Source of the DNA: VFMC01 sp050248155
GTDB taxonomy: Bacteria > Actinomycetota > Acidimicrobiia > Acidimicrobiales > Ilumatobacteraceae
DNA length: 64,000 bases
NCBI GenBank assembly: GCA_050248155.1
Contig: JBFWSW010000022.1
Location: 1 to 64,000 of the forward strand
Reading direction: 5' to 3'
This document shows, one piece after another, positions 54,772-63,387 of this stretch. The translations under genes were made by a program, and so were the position numbers. Under the pieces are notes generated by a model, which saw nothing but the letters and a program-made list of their open reading frames with translations, was not told the DNA's origin and did no database searches. Each line of letters starts with the position of its first letter. Positions within the stretch are counted from its first letter, which is position 1.

Positions 54772-54981
54772 TCAGGACCGCGTCAGTCGATTCAGCTCGT
54801 TGAGCGCATGCCGCACGCCTGGCCAGCGGCTGCCGAGTGAGTCGAGAACGCGGGCGATGTCACGCTGCCGTCCGGCCAGCTCGGCTGCAGTCTCGATTAG
54901 TTCGTCGATCTGGCTCCGAGGGAGAGATCCCATCGCATTTGACCGTCGGAGACTCTCGATTTGTTCGACGGACAGCGGCAT
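54772..54981 (-). CDS. Small helical protein with LexA-box promoter
   Basis: 69 residues from ATG 54981 (GAGG upstream); a longer frame to 55017 would overlap the LexA box. MPLSVEQIESLRRSNAMGSLP...ELAGRQRDIARVLDSL is helical and charged; no family recognised. The perfect SOS box 20-33 bases upstream means damage-induced expression. It faces the defence operon tail to tail. Confidence 0.6.
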   Translation of the reverse strand: MPLSVEQIESLRRSNAMGSLPRSQIDELIETAAELAGRQRDIARVLDSLGSRWPGVRHALNELNRLTRS

Positions 54982-55000
54982 GAGGGTAGCCTCGCGCGAC

Positions 55001-55014
55001 CGAACGTACGTTCG
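55001..55014 (-). promoter_or_regulatory. LexA (SOS) box
   Basis: CGAACGTACGTTCG is a 14-bp perfect palindrome and fits the Gram-positive/actinobacterial LexA consensus CGAACRNNYGTTCG exactly. It lies 20-33 bases upstream of the ATG at 54981. A single partly matching copy (CGAACGTACGTACG) occurs at 57260-57273. Confidence 0.75.
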
Positions 55015-55773
55015 CAAACATGAGCGGAGCGGCGAGTGCCTTCTTGGCGAGCGTCGCTACGCCACATGGCGAGGAGTCATGTGGGCAAGTTCGACGTTCG
55101 CTCCGTCGAGCCGGTACGGAGATCTCCAAGCAATCCTTCGCGGCTGCGGTTCGACGCAATGGACTTCGTGGACGACCAACGTCGCCCGGGCCGGTGACGA
55201 CACCCGGCGACCGGCTGGGGGCAGGCTCGGGGAGGCGTCTGGAGAAGCAGTCATGCGTCACTTCAACGTGCCGCACAGCCAGCATGGGTTTCGAACCTCA
55301 GGTCACAATCGGTCCTCTCTGGTCAGCTTCGGTTGCGTATGCGACAGAGGGGCTTCTTGCGGCGCTCGGGCATCCTTGTTGCTGGCAGGGAGTGGGCAGG
55401 ATCGACTGGATCGGGAATGTCGCCCGCGAGCTGCTTGACCGCGCCTTTCATGCGGACCACCGCCGTCGGCGTGAAGTGCTGCGGATCCCGCTCATTCCCG
55501 AAGCATCGCCCGCACTCGGCTCGCCCTGCGACTGTTTCGACATCGACACTGAATGAGACGAGCTGTCGTCGACTTGCGTTGTTCGATCTCGATTGGCGAT
55601 GCCGCTTCGTAGCCGCACTGGCGGGCGTGGTGATCCACGACTCGAGCAGCCGCATTTCGTCGCCGGATGGCGAGCGGGGCTCGGCGGTTTTGGACGTTGA
55701 GCCGCTGGCCTGGGTCGGCGGCCAGTTCGACCGCCTCAACCTCTGCGAACGACGTCTTGCTCGGCAACGGGTG
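55015..55773. other. Apparently non-coding, decayed stretch
   Basis: 760 bases with overlapping open frames on both strands, none with a recognisable product, ribosome site or consistent codon pattern. One minus-strand frame holds CGRCFGNERDPQHFTPTAV, which could be a relic of a coding gene. Lies between the SOS gene and a frameshifted gene. Confidence 0.5.
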
Positions 55774-56333
55774 TCAGAGTGATTCAGCTCGCGGGCAGCA
55801 ATCGTCGCCTGCCGAGGGGCCCGGCGCGCTGCCGTCGTTCGATTGTGATGCGCTGGACGAGGCCAAGGTCTCGGCCAGGCGCATTGAGTAGGCCGTCGCC
55901 GCCGCAGTGCGTCGTGGATGCTCGAACCAGTCCGCTCGATCGGGATGAGCGGACCTGAGGTCGCTCACGAACTGACAGAACATGTCGAGCATCAAGGTTG
56001 GTTCGATCTCGGACCATTGAAACTCGCTGCCGGCGTTTCGCAGGGTGTGCCGAGTGGTGGTGATGTGGGCCAGATGGCGGTGGAGGTTCCTTCGGACGTC
56101 ATGTTTCGCTCTTTGCTTGATGCGTCGTAGAGAAGTAGCTCGTCAGGCCTCGCCATCCAACCGTCGTCGAAATAGTGATCGGCGACGAGGTCTGATGCGA
56201 ACGACGGACTTGTGGGGCGCGCCTTCTCTAGGAACTCGACGAGGTTGCGGAGATGTAGAACCGCTCCCTCGAAGCAAGCCTGACGGAACAGACCATCGAT
56301 GTCGGCGTTCGGGTGCAGCGCCGGGCTGTTCAT
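55774..56333 (-). pseudogene. Frameshifted hypothetical gene
   Basis: The first half (from ATG 56333: NADIDGLFRQACFEGAVLHLRNLVEFLEKARP...MARPDELLLYDA) and the second half (KHDVRRNLHRHLAHITTTRHTLRN...MLDMFCQFVSDLRSAHPDRADWFEHPRR) are both coding-like but lie in different frames; the switch is near 56115-56120. About 185 residues if repaired, single helical protein, no family recognised. Confidence 0.65.
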
Positions 56334-56421
56334 CGCGCAGTTGCAGAACTGTGAACCGGCCGGGGTTTTGCGTTGGGTCCTCCCAGCCCGGTGGGGATTG
56401 CAGGATGACCCGTGCTTGGGT

Positions 56422-56805
56422 TCAAATCGTGTCGATGCTGACCCGTGTCCGTACGGCGTCGGCGATCTTTCGGATGTGGGTGGGGTTGGAAGTGACCACC
56501 GAGTCGTGTCGGCGAATGGCGCCCTCGACGACGGTAACGTCGACGATGTCATCGTGAGCGGCGCGCGCCGCGAGCGCCCCGACGGCCTTGGCCTGCTCCT
56601 CGCTGAGCGGTTCGGTGGTGCACAGGGCGAGGAAGCGGGCCAGGCTCGCCTGGCGGGATCCGCCGCGCCACGCTTCGGCGAGCACCGGCGTCGGCACGGT
56701 GGGGGAGACCTCGAGCGCGAGGAAGCCGGCGTGCAGCGCCCACATTCGTCGGTCGTTGCGGTCGGCGGCGATCAACGCTCCAGTGTCGTAGGTGACCCCG
56801 TTCAT
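56422..56805 (-). CDS. vapC: VapC-type PIN toxin
   Basis: 127 residues. PIN residues in order: D7 (TYDTGALI), E in TPVLAEAWRGG, D in HDDIVDVTVVEGA and the final acidic site region (SVVTSNPTHI). VapC toxins cleave tRNA or rRNA. The ATG follows the antitoxin stop with no gap, a classic TA pair. Confidence 0.88.
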   Translation of the reverse strand: MNGVTYDTGALIAADRNDRRMWALHAGFLALEVSPTVPTPVLAEAWRGGSRQASLARFLALCTTEPLSEEQAKAVGALAARAAHDDIVDVTVVEGAIRRHDSVVTSNPTHIRKIADAVRTRVSIDTI

Positions 56806-57066
56806 TCAGGCGCTCTTGCGAGACGGTTGACGGCGGAGCATCGCTCTTGCTCGGGCGAGCCCTTCGGCGATCTCATCGGGGGTGAGGGTGCCGTGTTGGC
56901 GTTCCCATTCGGCGACGCCTTTGCGGCCGGCATCGATCCGCAGGCGGTGGGCGGCGGTCTCGGCGATCCACGCGCTGACCGTGGTGCCTTCGGCGGTGGC
57001 CGCGACGTCGATCGCGTCGGCCAAGTCGCCGGGAAGTGAGATCGACCGCTTCTGTCGTTGAGCCAT
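56806..57066 (-). CDS. vapB: VapB-type ribbon-helix-helix antitoxin
   Basis: 86 residues from ATG 57066. N-terminal RHH-like strand-helix-helix (KRSISLPGDLADAIDVAATAEGTTVSAWIAETA) and a charged tail that would occupy the toxin. The frame runs back to 57363 across the tRNA fragment and is not coding there. Directly abuts the toxin gene. Confidence 0.85.
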   Translation of the reverse strand: MAQRQKRSISLPGDLADAIDVAATAEGTTVSAWIAETAAHRLRIDAGRKGVAEWERQHGTLTPDEIAEGLARARAMLRRQPSRKSA

Positions 57067-57270
57067 GAGGAAATGGTAGGACAGGCGGTAGGACAACGCA
57101 ACGCGAAATCCTGCACGCTTCCTGCACAGGACCCGGCCGCACGTGTCGGACCAGGGCGGATCAGATGGACTGGGCGGACAAGAGCAGCGGACGTGAGCAG
57201 GGCAGACGGACGCAACCGGACGCATCGGACGTGGGAGTGAAGTCCTAGACCTCTCTGTACGAACGTACGT

Positions 57271-57297
57271 ACGAGTTCGAATCTCGTCCCGGGCACA
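57271..57297 (+). other. Orphan tRNA 3' end (T-arm and acceptor strand)
   Basis: ACGAG-TTCGAAT-CTCGT forms a perfect T-arm, followed by acceptor strand CCCGGGC (57288-57294), discriminator A and CAA. The acceptor would need GCCCGGG, common in tRNA-Leu, but no 5' half is present. It differs from the tRNA-Arg 3' end, so it marks an attachment site of another integration event or a deleted tRNA gene. Confidence 0.65.
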
Positions 57298-57469
57298 AAG
57301 AACATCCAGGTCAGGACCGCAAACTGCGAGTTTGGCGCGGTGGCGAGCTGCCTGCGGGTGCACGATTCCTGCACGGACTGTTCCGCGCTAGCGGATATCG
57401 GAAGGAGTGCAGGCTCGCTCCGAGGGCCGCAAGGGCGGCCTGGACCGCGGGAATTCGCTACGGGCGACC

Positions 57470-57506
57470 GGCACCCACGCAGTCGAAACCGACTGCGTGG
57501 GGTGCC
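57470..57506 (-). terminator. Terminator hairpin after the MFS-P450 operon
   Basis: GGCACCCACGCAGTCG (57470-57485) pairs with CGACTGCGTGGGGTGCC (57490-57506) over 16 bp with one bulged base and an AAAC loop. 138 bases beyond the stop of the last minus-strand gene. Confidence 0.7.
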
Positions 57507-57643
57507 GCGGTGACCAGCCCCAACCAGCCGTGTGACCGCAGCGGGCGGACGAACGGATCAGCATGGGGCAGGCATCCGGTCCACCGAGTGGTAGCCGGGC
57601 GGCGTCCCGGCCCTGACCGGTTCCCACAACGGGATTGGCCTGC

Positions 57644-59221
57644 TCAGCGCACTGCTGTCGAACGGCGGTCGCGTAGGCCGGTCCAGGCGGTGTAGGCGGC
57701 GGCGAGGACGGCGAGTCCGGCGGCGATGAGGAGGGCGGGTTTCATGCCGTCGACGTAGGCGTTGCGGGCGGCGGTGACGAGTGGTTGTCCGTCGGGTCCG
57801 AGTTGTGCGGCTGTGCTGAGTGCGCCTCCGATGCCTTCTTTGATGCGCGCTGCGACCTCGGGTGGGTAGGTGTTGGCGATGTCGGTGATGTTGGTGCGGA
57901 ATTGGGAGTTGAGGACGGAGCCGATGAGGGCGAGGCCCATTGCGGCGCCGATTTCTCGGACGGTGTCGTTGAGGGCGGAGGCGACGCCTTGTTTGTCTTC
58001 GGTGAGTGAGGAGGTGATGGCGGTGGTGGAGGGGCTCATCGCGAGGCCGACCCCGGCACCGATGGCGAGCAGTCCGGGTAGGACGGAGAGGTAGCCGCGG
58101 GTGGCGTCGGCGAGGAGTGCGAGGAGGGTGAGGCCGGCGGCGAGGGTGAGCATGCCGGTGACGACGGTGCGGCGGTAGCCGACTTTGTGGGCGATGGTGG
58201 GGGCCACGGTCGACAGCGGCATCATCATGACGGCCATCGGGAGCAGCCCGGTGGCCGCGCGTAGGGCGGTGTAACCGAGGACGGCTTGGAGGAACTGCAC
58301 GAGGATCAGGAACAGGGCGAACATCAACGCGAAGACGACGAAGAGGTTGACGGATCCGGTGGTGAGGCCTTCGTTGCGGAACAGGCGGACGTCGAGCAGT
58401 GGGTGTTCGCGGTGGAGCTCGACGAGCACGAACCCGATGACGGCGGCGATGCCGATGACGAAGCCGATGATGGTGATGGTGGCGGTCCAGCCTCGTTCGG
58501 GGCCTTCTTGGATGGCGAGCACGAGGCCGCCGACGGCGAGTGCTGACAGGATTGCGCCGCCGATGTCGAAGCCGGTGTCGATGTGTTCGCGGGAGTGGGG
58601 AACGACGATCAGTGTCGCGACGAGTGAGACGACGGCGAGGGTGACGGGGACGGAGAACACCCATGGCCAGGTGACGTTGTCGATGATCGCGGCGGATGCG
58701 AAAAGACCGATGATGCCGCCAGCGCCCGCGACGCCTGCCCAGGTGCCGATCGCTTTGGCGCGTTCGGCGGCGGGGAAGCTGGTGGTGATGACCGAGAGGG
58801 TGACGGGCATGATCATCGCGGCGGCGATGCCGGCGACGACTCTGAGTGCGATGAGTGGTTCGGGGCTGTTCACGAACGCGGAGGCGAGGTTGGCGGCGGC
58901 GAACAGCACGAGGCCGCTGACCAGGACGGGTTTGCGGCCCCAGCGGTCGCCGATCGCGCCGATGGGCATGAGGAGTGCAGCGAGGGCGAGGGTGTAGCCG
59001 TTGATGATCCACAGCAGTTGGCTTTGTGATGCGCCGATGTCGGCTGCGAGTGCTTGTTGGGCGACGTTGAGTCCGGACGATGACGCGATCACGGCGACGA
59101 GCGAGACGCACATGGTGATCAGGATGAGGCGTCGTTGTCGGGCGTCGCCGACGGCTTCGTCGTCGGTGTGGGGGTCGACGGGGTCGAGGAGCGCGGCGTC
59201 GTCGGGAAGCTGGTGGGTCAT
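57644..59221 (-). CDS. MFS drug exporter, DHA2 family (1)
   Basis: 525 residues from ATG 59221; the frame runs further back only as shadow of the hydrolase gene. About 14 hydrophobic helices, with GAIGDRWGRKPVLVSGLVLF (MFS motif A) and the motif C-like stretch GTWAGVAGAGGIIGLFASA. DHA2/EmrB-type proton antiporters expel lipophilic compounds. The start overlaps the hydrolase stop. Confidence 0.88.
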   Translation of the reverse strand: MTHQLPDDAALLDPVDPHTDDEAVGDARQRRLILITMCVSLVAVIASSSGLNVAQQALAADIGASQSQLLWIINGYTLALAALLMPIGAIGDRWGRKPVLVSGLVLFAAANLASAFVNSPEPLIALRVVAGIAAAMIMPVTLSVITTSFPAAERAKAIGTWAGVAGAGGIIGLFASAAIIDNVTWPWVFSVPVTLAVVSLVATLIVVPHSREHIDTGFDIGGAILSALAVGGLVLAIQEGPERGWTATITIIGFVIGIAAVIGFVLVELHREHPLLDVRLFRNEGLTTGSVNLFVVFALMFALFLILVQFLQAVLGYTALRAATGLLPMAVMMMPLSTVAPTIAHKVGYRRTVVTGMLTLAAGLTLLALLADATRGYLSVLPGLLAIGAGVGLAMSPSTTAITSSLTEDKQGVASALNDTVREIGAAMGLALIGSVLNSQFRTNITDIANTYPPEVAARIKEGIGGALSTAAQLGPDGQPLVTAARNAYVDGMKPALLIAAGLAVLAAAYTAWTGLRDRRSTAVR

Positions 59222-60141
59222 TGTGTGGGGGCCTGTCGGGGGTGGGGGGTCGGGGGGATGCGGTCGAGGAAGGCGAGCACGGCGGTGGTGAACGCGTCGT
59301 TGTCGTCGCCGGCGACCATGTGCCCGGTGTCGGACACGTCGACGGCCTCGGCGTGGGGGACGGCGGTGAGGAACTCGTCGGCGGTTTCGCGGCTCACCAG
59401 GTCGGACATTGCGCCGCGCACGAGGAGCGCGGGGGCGGTGATGCGGCGGGCGCCGTCGAGGAGTTGGTCGGCCATTTGTTGGAAGCGGTGGGCGCTGTTC
59501 GCGGGGTCGGTGTGCATGACGTCGATTTTGGAGGTGATGAACGCCGGGTCCCAGCGCCACACCCAACGTCCGTCGTCGCGTTGGCGGAGCACTTTGGTGA
59601 GTCCGTCGATGTTGTCGGGTCTGGGCCGGTGGGGGTTGTAGGCGGCGATCACGTCTCCGGCGTCGTGCAGGGTGGCGAATCCGTCGGGGTGGGCCGACAT
59701 GAACTGCACGACCCGTCGTGCTCCGTCGAGTTCCATTCGGGGTGTGACGTCGACGAGCACGACGCCTGCCCACAGGCGCGGCGGGGCGATGCGGTGCGCG
59801 GTGAGGATCGTCATGCCGCCGATCGACGCGCCAACGGCGACAGCGGGGCGCCGCCCGCAATATCGTTCGCGTACGGCGAGCAGGTCGTAGGCGAGGTCTT
59901 CGGTGTCGTATCGGCCGGCGGGGTCCCAGCTGCTGTCGCCGTGTCCGCGCGCATCGTAGGCGACGACGTGATGACCGGCGGCGTGGATGGTGCGAGCCGC
60001 CTTGGCCCAGGCGTGGCGGTTCTGTCCGCCACCATGGAGCAGGATCACCGACGGCTTGTCGGTGGATGGTTGCGGGTAGAGGTCGGCGACGAGGGTGACG
60101 CCGTCCGGGCAGGTGACGATGTTCGCGTGCCGGTAGCTCAT
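59218..60141 (-). CDS. Alpha/beta hydrolase
   Basis: 307 residues from ATG 60141. VILLHGGGQNRHAW (oxyanion hole), YDARGHGDS, nucleophile elbow G-A-S-I-G (VAVGASIGGMT), acid in LVRGAMSDLVS and His in DTGHMVAGD complete the triad. Serine hydrolase acting on small esters or lactones. Coupled to both exporters by ATGA overlaps. Confidence 0.88.
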   Translation of the reverse strand: MSYRHANIVTCPDGVTLVADLYPQPSTDKPSVILLHGGGQNRHAWAKAARTIHAAGHHVVAYDARGHGDSSWDPAGRYDTEDLAYDLLAVRERYCGRRPAVAVGASIGGMTILTAHRIAPPRLWAGVVLVDVTPRMELDGARRVVQFMSAHPDGFATLHDAGDVIAAYNPHRPRPDNIDGLTKVLRQRDDGRWVWRWDPAFITSKIDVMHTDPANSAHRFQQMADQLLDGARRITAPALLVRGAMSDLVSRETADEFLTAVPHAEAVDVSDTGHMVAGDDNDAFTTAVLAFLDRIPPTPHPRQAPTQ

Positions 60142-61697
60142 GCGGGCTCGACGATCGGTGCCTGTGCTGTCATCGTGGCCAGGTCGCGTAACGGGAGTTC
60201 GCGCATGCGGATCGAGATCACGAACGCGCCGACCATGACGACGGCGGCAACGGCGAACACGGTGGTGATCGACGCCGACAACGCGCCGGCCGCCGCGCTG
60301 TGCAACGGTTCGGGGAGCCCGGCGATGGCTCGCGGGCTGCGGGCGAGGCTGTCGGCGTCGACGCCGGCCGGCACGTCGACACCGGCAAGCCGGTCGGCGA
60401 GTTCGGTGTTGAGACGGCTGGTGAGGATCGTGCCGAACACGGCGACACCGATGGTGGAACCGAGGGTGCGGAAGAAGTTGACCGACGCGGTCCCGGCGCC
60501 GAGGTCGCGCATCTCGACTGCGTTCTGCACGGCGATGGTAAGCACCGACAGGGTTGCGCCGACTCCGAGGCCGAGCACGATCATCCACATCGATGACGCG
60601 ACGCGGCCGGTGGCGGGGTCCATGGTGGATAGCAGCCACAGTCCGGCGGCGGCGACGATCGTGCCGATGATCGGGTAGATCTTGTAGCGGCCGGTGCGTG
60701 TGGTCAGCCGACCGACCACGAGCGACGCGACCATCAACGCCAGCATCAGTGGGAGCAGCAGCAGCCCGGCGTTGGTGGCCTGTTGACCCTGGACGCCTTG
60801 AAAGAACAACGGCAGGTAGACGATCGCTCCGAACATCGCCGCCCCGGCGAGGAATGCCATCGCCACCGATGAACTGAAACCGGGCCGGTTGAACATCCGT
60901 AGCGGGATCACCGGTTCGGCGACTCGCCGTTCCCACCAGACGAACACGGTCGCGGCGATGATGGACACCCCGTAGAGCCCGACGGTGACCGGTGAGCCCC
61001 ACCCGTACTCGTCGCTGGCCCAGACGGTGGCCAACAGCAACGCCACCACCGATAGCACCAGCAACCCGGAGCCGGTGAAGTCGAGGCGGTGCTCTGCTCG
61101 GCGGAACGGGAGGCGCAGCACGGCACCGGTGACGAACAGGGCGACGATCCCGATCGGAATGTTGACGTAGAACACCCAGCGCCATGAGAAGTGATCGGTG
61201 AGCACGCCACCGATCAGCGGACCGAGGACGCTGGCCAGCGCGAAGGTGCCGGTCAGGTAGCCGGTGTAGCGGCCGCGTTCGCGTGGTGGGACGATGTCAC
61301 CGACGATGGTGAAGGTGAGTGACATCAATCCGCCACCACCGATGCCCTGCAGGCCACGGAACGCGATCAGCTGCCACAACGACTGTGACAGGCCACACAA
61401 CATCGACGCGATCAGGAACAGCACGATCGCGGTCTGGTAGATGCGTTTGCGGCCGTAGAGGTCGGAGATCTTGCCCCACAGCGGCATGCTCGCTGTCGAC
61501 GCCAACAGGTAGGCGGTGACGACCCACGACAGGTGATTGATGCCGCCGAACTCGCCGACGATCGTCGGCAGCGCGGTCGCGACGATCGTCTGGTCGAGCG
61601 CGGCGAGCAGCAGACCGGTCATCAACCCGATGATGACGATGGTGCGTTCACGATGCGTCAGATCCGGCATCTGCCCCGCCGATACCGTCGTGCTCAC
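60138..61697 (-). CDS. MFS drug exporter, DHA2 family (2)
   Basis: 519 residues, 14 predicted helices. Motif A GKISDLYGRKRIYQTAIVLF, motif GYLTGTFALASVLGPLIGGVL. EmrB/QacA-like. Starts by overlap with the P450 stop. Same operon as exporter 1; the two may act on related substrates. Confidence 0.9.
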   Translation of the reverse strand: MSTTVSAGQMPDLTHRERTIVIIGLMTGLLLAALDQTIVATALPTIVGEFGGINHLSWVVTAYLLASTASMPLWGKISDLYGRKRIYQTAIVLFLIASMLCGLSQSLWQLIAFRGLQGIGGGGLMSLTFTIVGDIVPPRERGRYTGYLTGTFALASVLGPLIGGVLTDHFSWRWVFYVNIPIGIVALFVTGAVLRLPFRRAEHRLDFTGSGLLVLSVVALLLATVWASDEYGWGSPVTVGLYGVSIIAATVFVWWERRVAEPVIPLRMFNRPGFSSSVAMAFLAGAAMFGAIVYLPLFFQGVQGQQATNAGLLLLPLMLALMVASLVVGRLTTRTGRYKIYPIIGTIVAAAGLWLLSTMDPATGRVASSMWMIVLGLGVGATLSVLTIAVQNAVEMRDLGAGTASVNFFRTLGSTIGVAVFGTILTSRLNTELADRLAGVDVPAGVDADSLARSPRAIAGLPEPLHSAAAGALSASITTVFAVAAVVMVGAFVISIRMRELPLRDLATMTAQAPIVEPA

Positions 61698-62929
61698 GGG
61701 ACGGCCACCTGCAACGTCTCCAACCCGCGCAGGGTGAGACTTGGACGCCAGACCGGGGTGGTGTCGCCGGCGATGTCGGGGAACCGGGCGAGGAGCCGTT
61801 CGAACACCACTTCGCCTTCGAGGCGGGCCAACGGTGCGCCAAGGCAGTAGTGGATACCGGCGGCGAAGCTGAGGTGCTGGGTGCCGGTGCGGGTGATGTC
61901 GAAACGGTCCGGATCGTGGTAGCGGTCGGGGTCGCGGTTCGCGGCGCCGAGCAACGTCAGCACCACCTGGCCGGCGTCGATGTGGTGACCGGCGATGTCG
62001 GCGTCCTCGAGAGCGGTACGTGCGTCCAACTGGACCGAGCCTTCGTAGCGCAACATCTCCTCCACTGCACCGTGTCCGCGGGTCGGGTCGTCGCGCAGCA
62101 GCCGCATCTGGTCCGGGTTGCGGAGCAGGCTGATCATCCCGTTGCCGATCAGGTTGGTGGTGGTCTCGAACCCGGCGGCGAACAACAACACGATCGTGGC
62201 CACCAACTCGTCCTCGGACAGTCGGTCACCGCCGTCACGTACCCCGATCAACCCGCCGATCAGATCATTGGACGGCCTGTTCCGCCGTTCGGCGATCAGC
62301 GAGCGGAAGTAGCCGTTCATCGTGTTGCTCGCCGCCTCCGCAGCGGCGATCGTCTCAGCGCTCGCCATCGGCTCCAGCGCGCCAGCGGCGTCACGCACGA
62401 TCCACCGAAACTGTTCCCGGTCCTCGACCGGAACACCGAGCAGCTCGCCGATCACCCGCACCGGCAACGGGAACGCAAGCAGATCCATGATGTCACCGCC
62501 GCCGGCGTCGGCGAGCTGATCGAGGATCTCATCGACCATCGCCGCGACCGCCGGACGCAACTCCTCGACTCGGCGGGGGGTGAACTCGCGGGCGACGAGA
62601 CTGCGCATTCGGGTGTGATCGGGCGGGTTCATCCGCAACATCGAGTAACGGGAGATGATCGGCACCTCCCGATCAGCGCTCTGGGCGGACGACCCGAAGA
62701 TGCGTTGCACTTCTTCGCTCTTGCCGAACCGCGGGTCGCGCAGCACCGTGCCACAGTCGTCGTAGCGAGTCGCGACCCACAACGGCAACACGGCACTGTG
62801 GTGCACCGGTGCCGTCTCGCGCAGCTGCCGATAGGCGGGGTACGGATCGGCACGAACGGCTGGGTCGCTGAACAAGCTGACCAACACGTCATCCGCGGTG
62901 CCGATGGTCTGGTCGTCGGTGGTGGTCAT
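61694..62929 (-). CDS. Cytochrome P450
   Basis: 411 residues. I-helix oxygen motif AGFETTTN, K-helix E-x-x-R in EEMLRYEGSVQLDAR and heme-binding loop FAAGIHYCLGAPLA with the Cys near residue 359. Soluble bacterial class I-type monooxygenase; needs a ferredoxin and reductase not present here. ATGA overlap with the thioesterase gene. Confidence 0.93.
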   Translation of the reverse strand: MTTTDDQTIGTADDVLVSLFSDPAVRADPYPAYRQLRETAPVHHSAVLPLWVATRYDDCGTVLRDPRFGKSEEVQRIFGSSAQSADREVPIISRYSMLRMNPPDHTRMRSLVAREFTPRRVEELRPAVAAMVDEILDQLADAGGGDIMDLLAFPLPVRVIGELLGVPVEDREQFRWIVRDAAGALEPMASAETIAAAEAASNTMNGYFRSLIAERRNRPSNDLIGGLIGVRDGGDRLSEDELVATIVLLFAAGFETTTNLIGNGMISLLRNPDQMRLLRDDPTRGHGAVEEMLRYEGSVQLDARTALEDADIAGHHIDAGQVVLTLLGAANRDPDRYHDPDRFDITRTGTQHLSFAAGIHYCLGAPLARLEGEVVFERLLARFPDIAGDTTPVWRPSLTLRGLETLQVAVP

Positions 62930-63387
62930 CGTGCGTCCCCTTCTGGTTCAGGTGTTCGTGGTTGGGTGATCAGCACCGTTCCTTGCCCGATCGCGACGAG
63001 ACGATCGAGGTTGCTGACATCGATGCGGACCACAGCGGTGCGCCGGGTCAGGGACACGACCTCGGCGACGGCCCTCACCTGTCCGGCCGAGATCGCGGCG
63101 AGCAAGTTGAGTTTGAACTCGGTCGTGGCAGCCCATGCACCGCGAGGGATCAGCGGGTACACCACCGCACCGAGCACATGATCGACCAGCGCGGACACCA
63201 CGCCACCGTGGAGCGATCCGAACGGGTTCAACAGCTCCGCACGAGCATCGAGCGAACACACCAATCGCCCCGGTCCAACCTCATCGGCACGAATGCCGAG
63301 ATAGCCCGGCAGTCCCGTGATCTGGGCGTGGTTGGCCAGTATGCCTGCTGCCATATCGGCGTCGTAGTGATTGAACGATGCGCTCAT
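62926..63387 (-). CDS. PaaI-type thioesterase (hotdog fold)
   Basis: 153 residues. NPFGSLHGGVVSALVDHVLGAVVYPL is the hotdog helix with the HGG motif and catalytic Asp of PaaI-like acyl-CoA thioesterases. Coupled to P450 and TetR genes, suggesting a catabolic or tailoring pathway for an acyl substrate. Confidence 0.85.
   Translation of the reverse strand: MSASFNHYDADMAAGILANHAQITGLPGYLGIRADEVGPGRLVCSLDARAELLNPFGSLHGGVVSALVDHVLGAVVYPLIPRGAWAATTEFKLNLLAAISAGQVRAVAEVVSLTRRTAVVRIDVSNLDRLVAIGQGTVLITQPRTPEPEGDAR

Larger units (their letters stand above)
57067..57643. other. Island boundary region
   Basis: 577 bases without a protein gene. It holds the orphan tRNA 3' fragment (57271-57297) and a strong terminator hairpin (57470-57506). 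Upstream of the fragment there is no matching tRNA 5' half. Confidence 0.6.

Noticed and set aside
57260..57273. Second LexA box CGAACGTACGTACG
   Set aside because: One arm differs from the consensus (GTACG instead of GTTCG) and no gene start lies downstream; it partly overlaps the tRNA fragment.
57558..59111. 517-residue Arg/His-rich minus-strand frame
   Set aside because: Out-of-frame reading of the MFS exporter gene.
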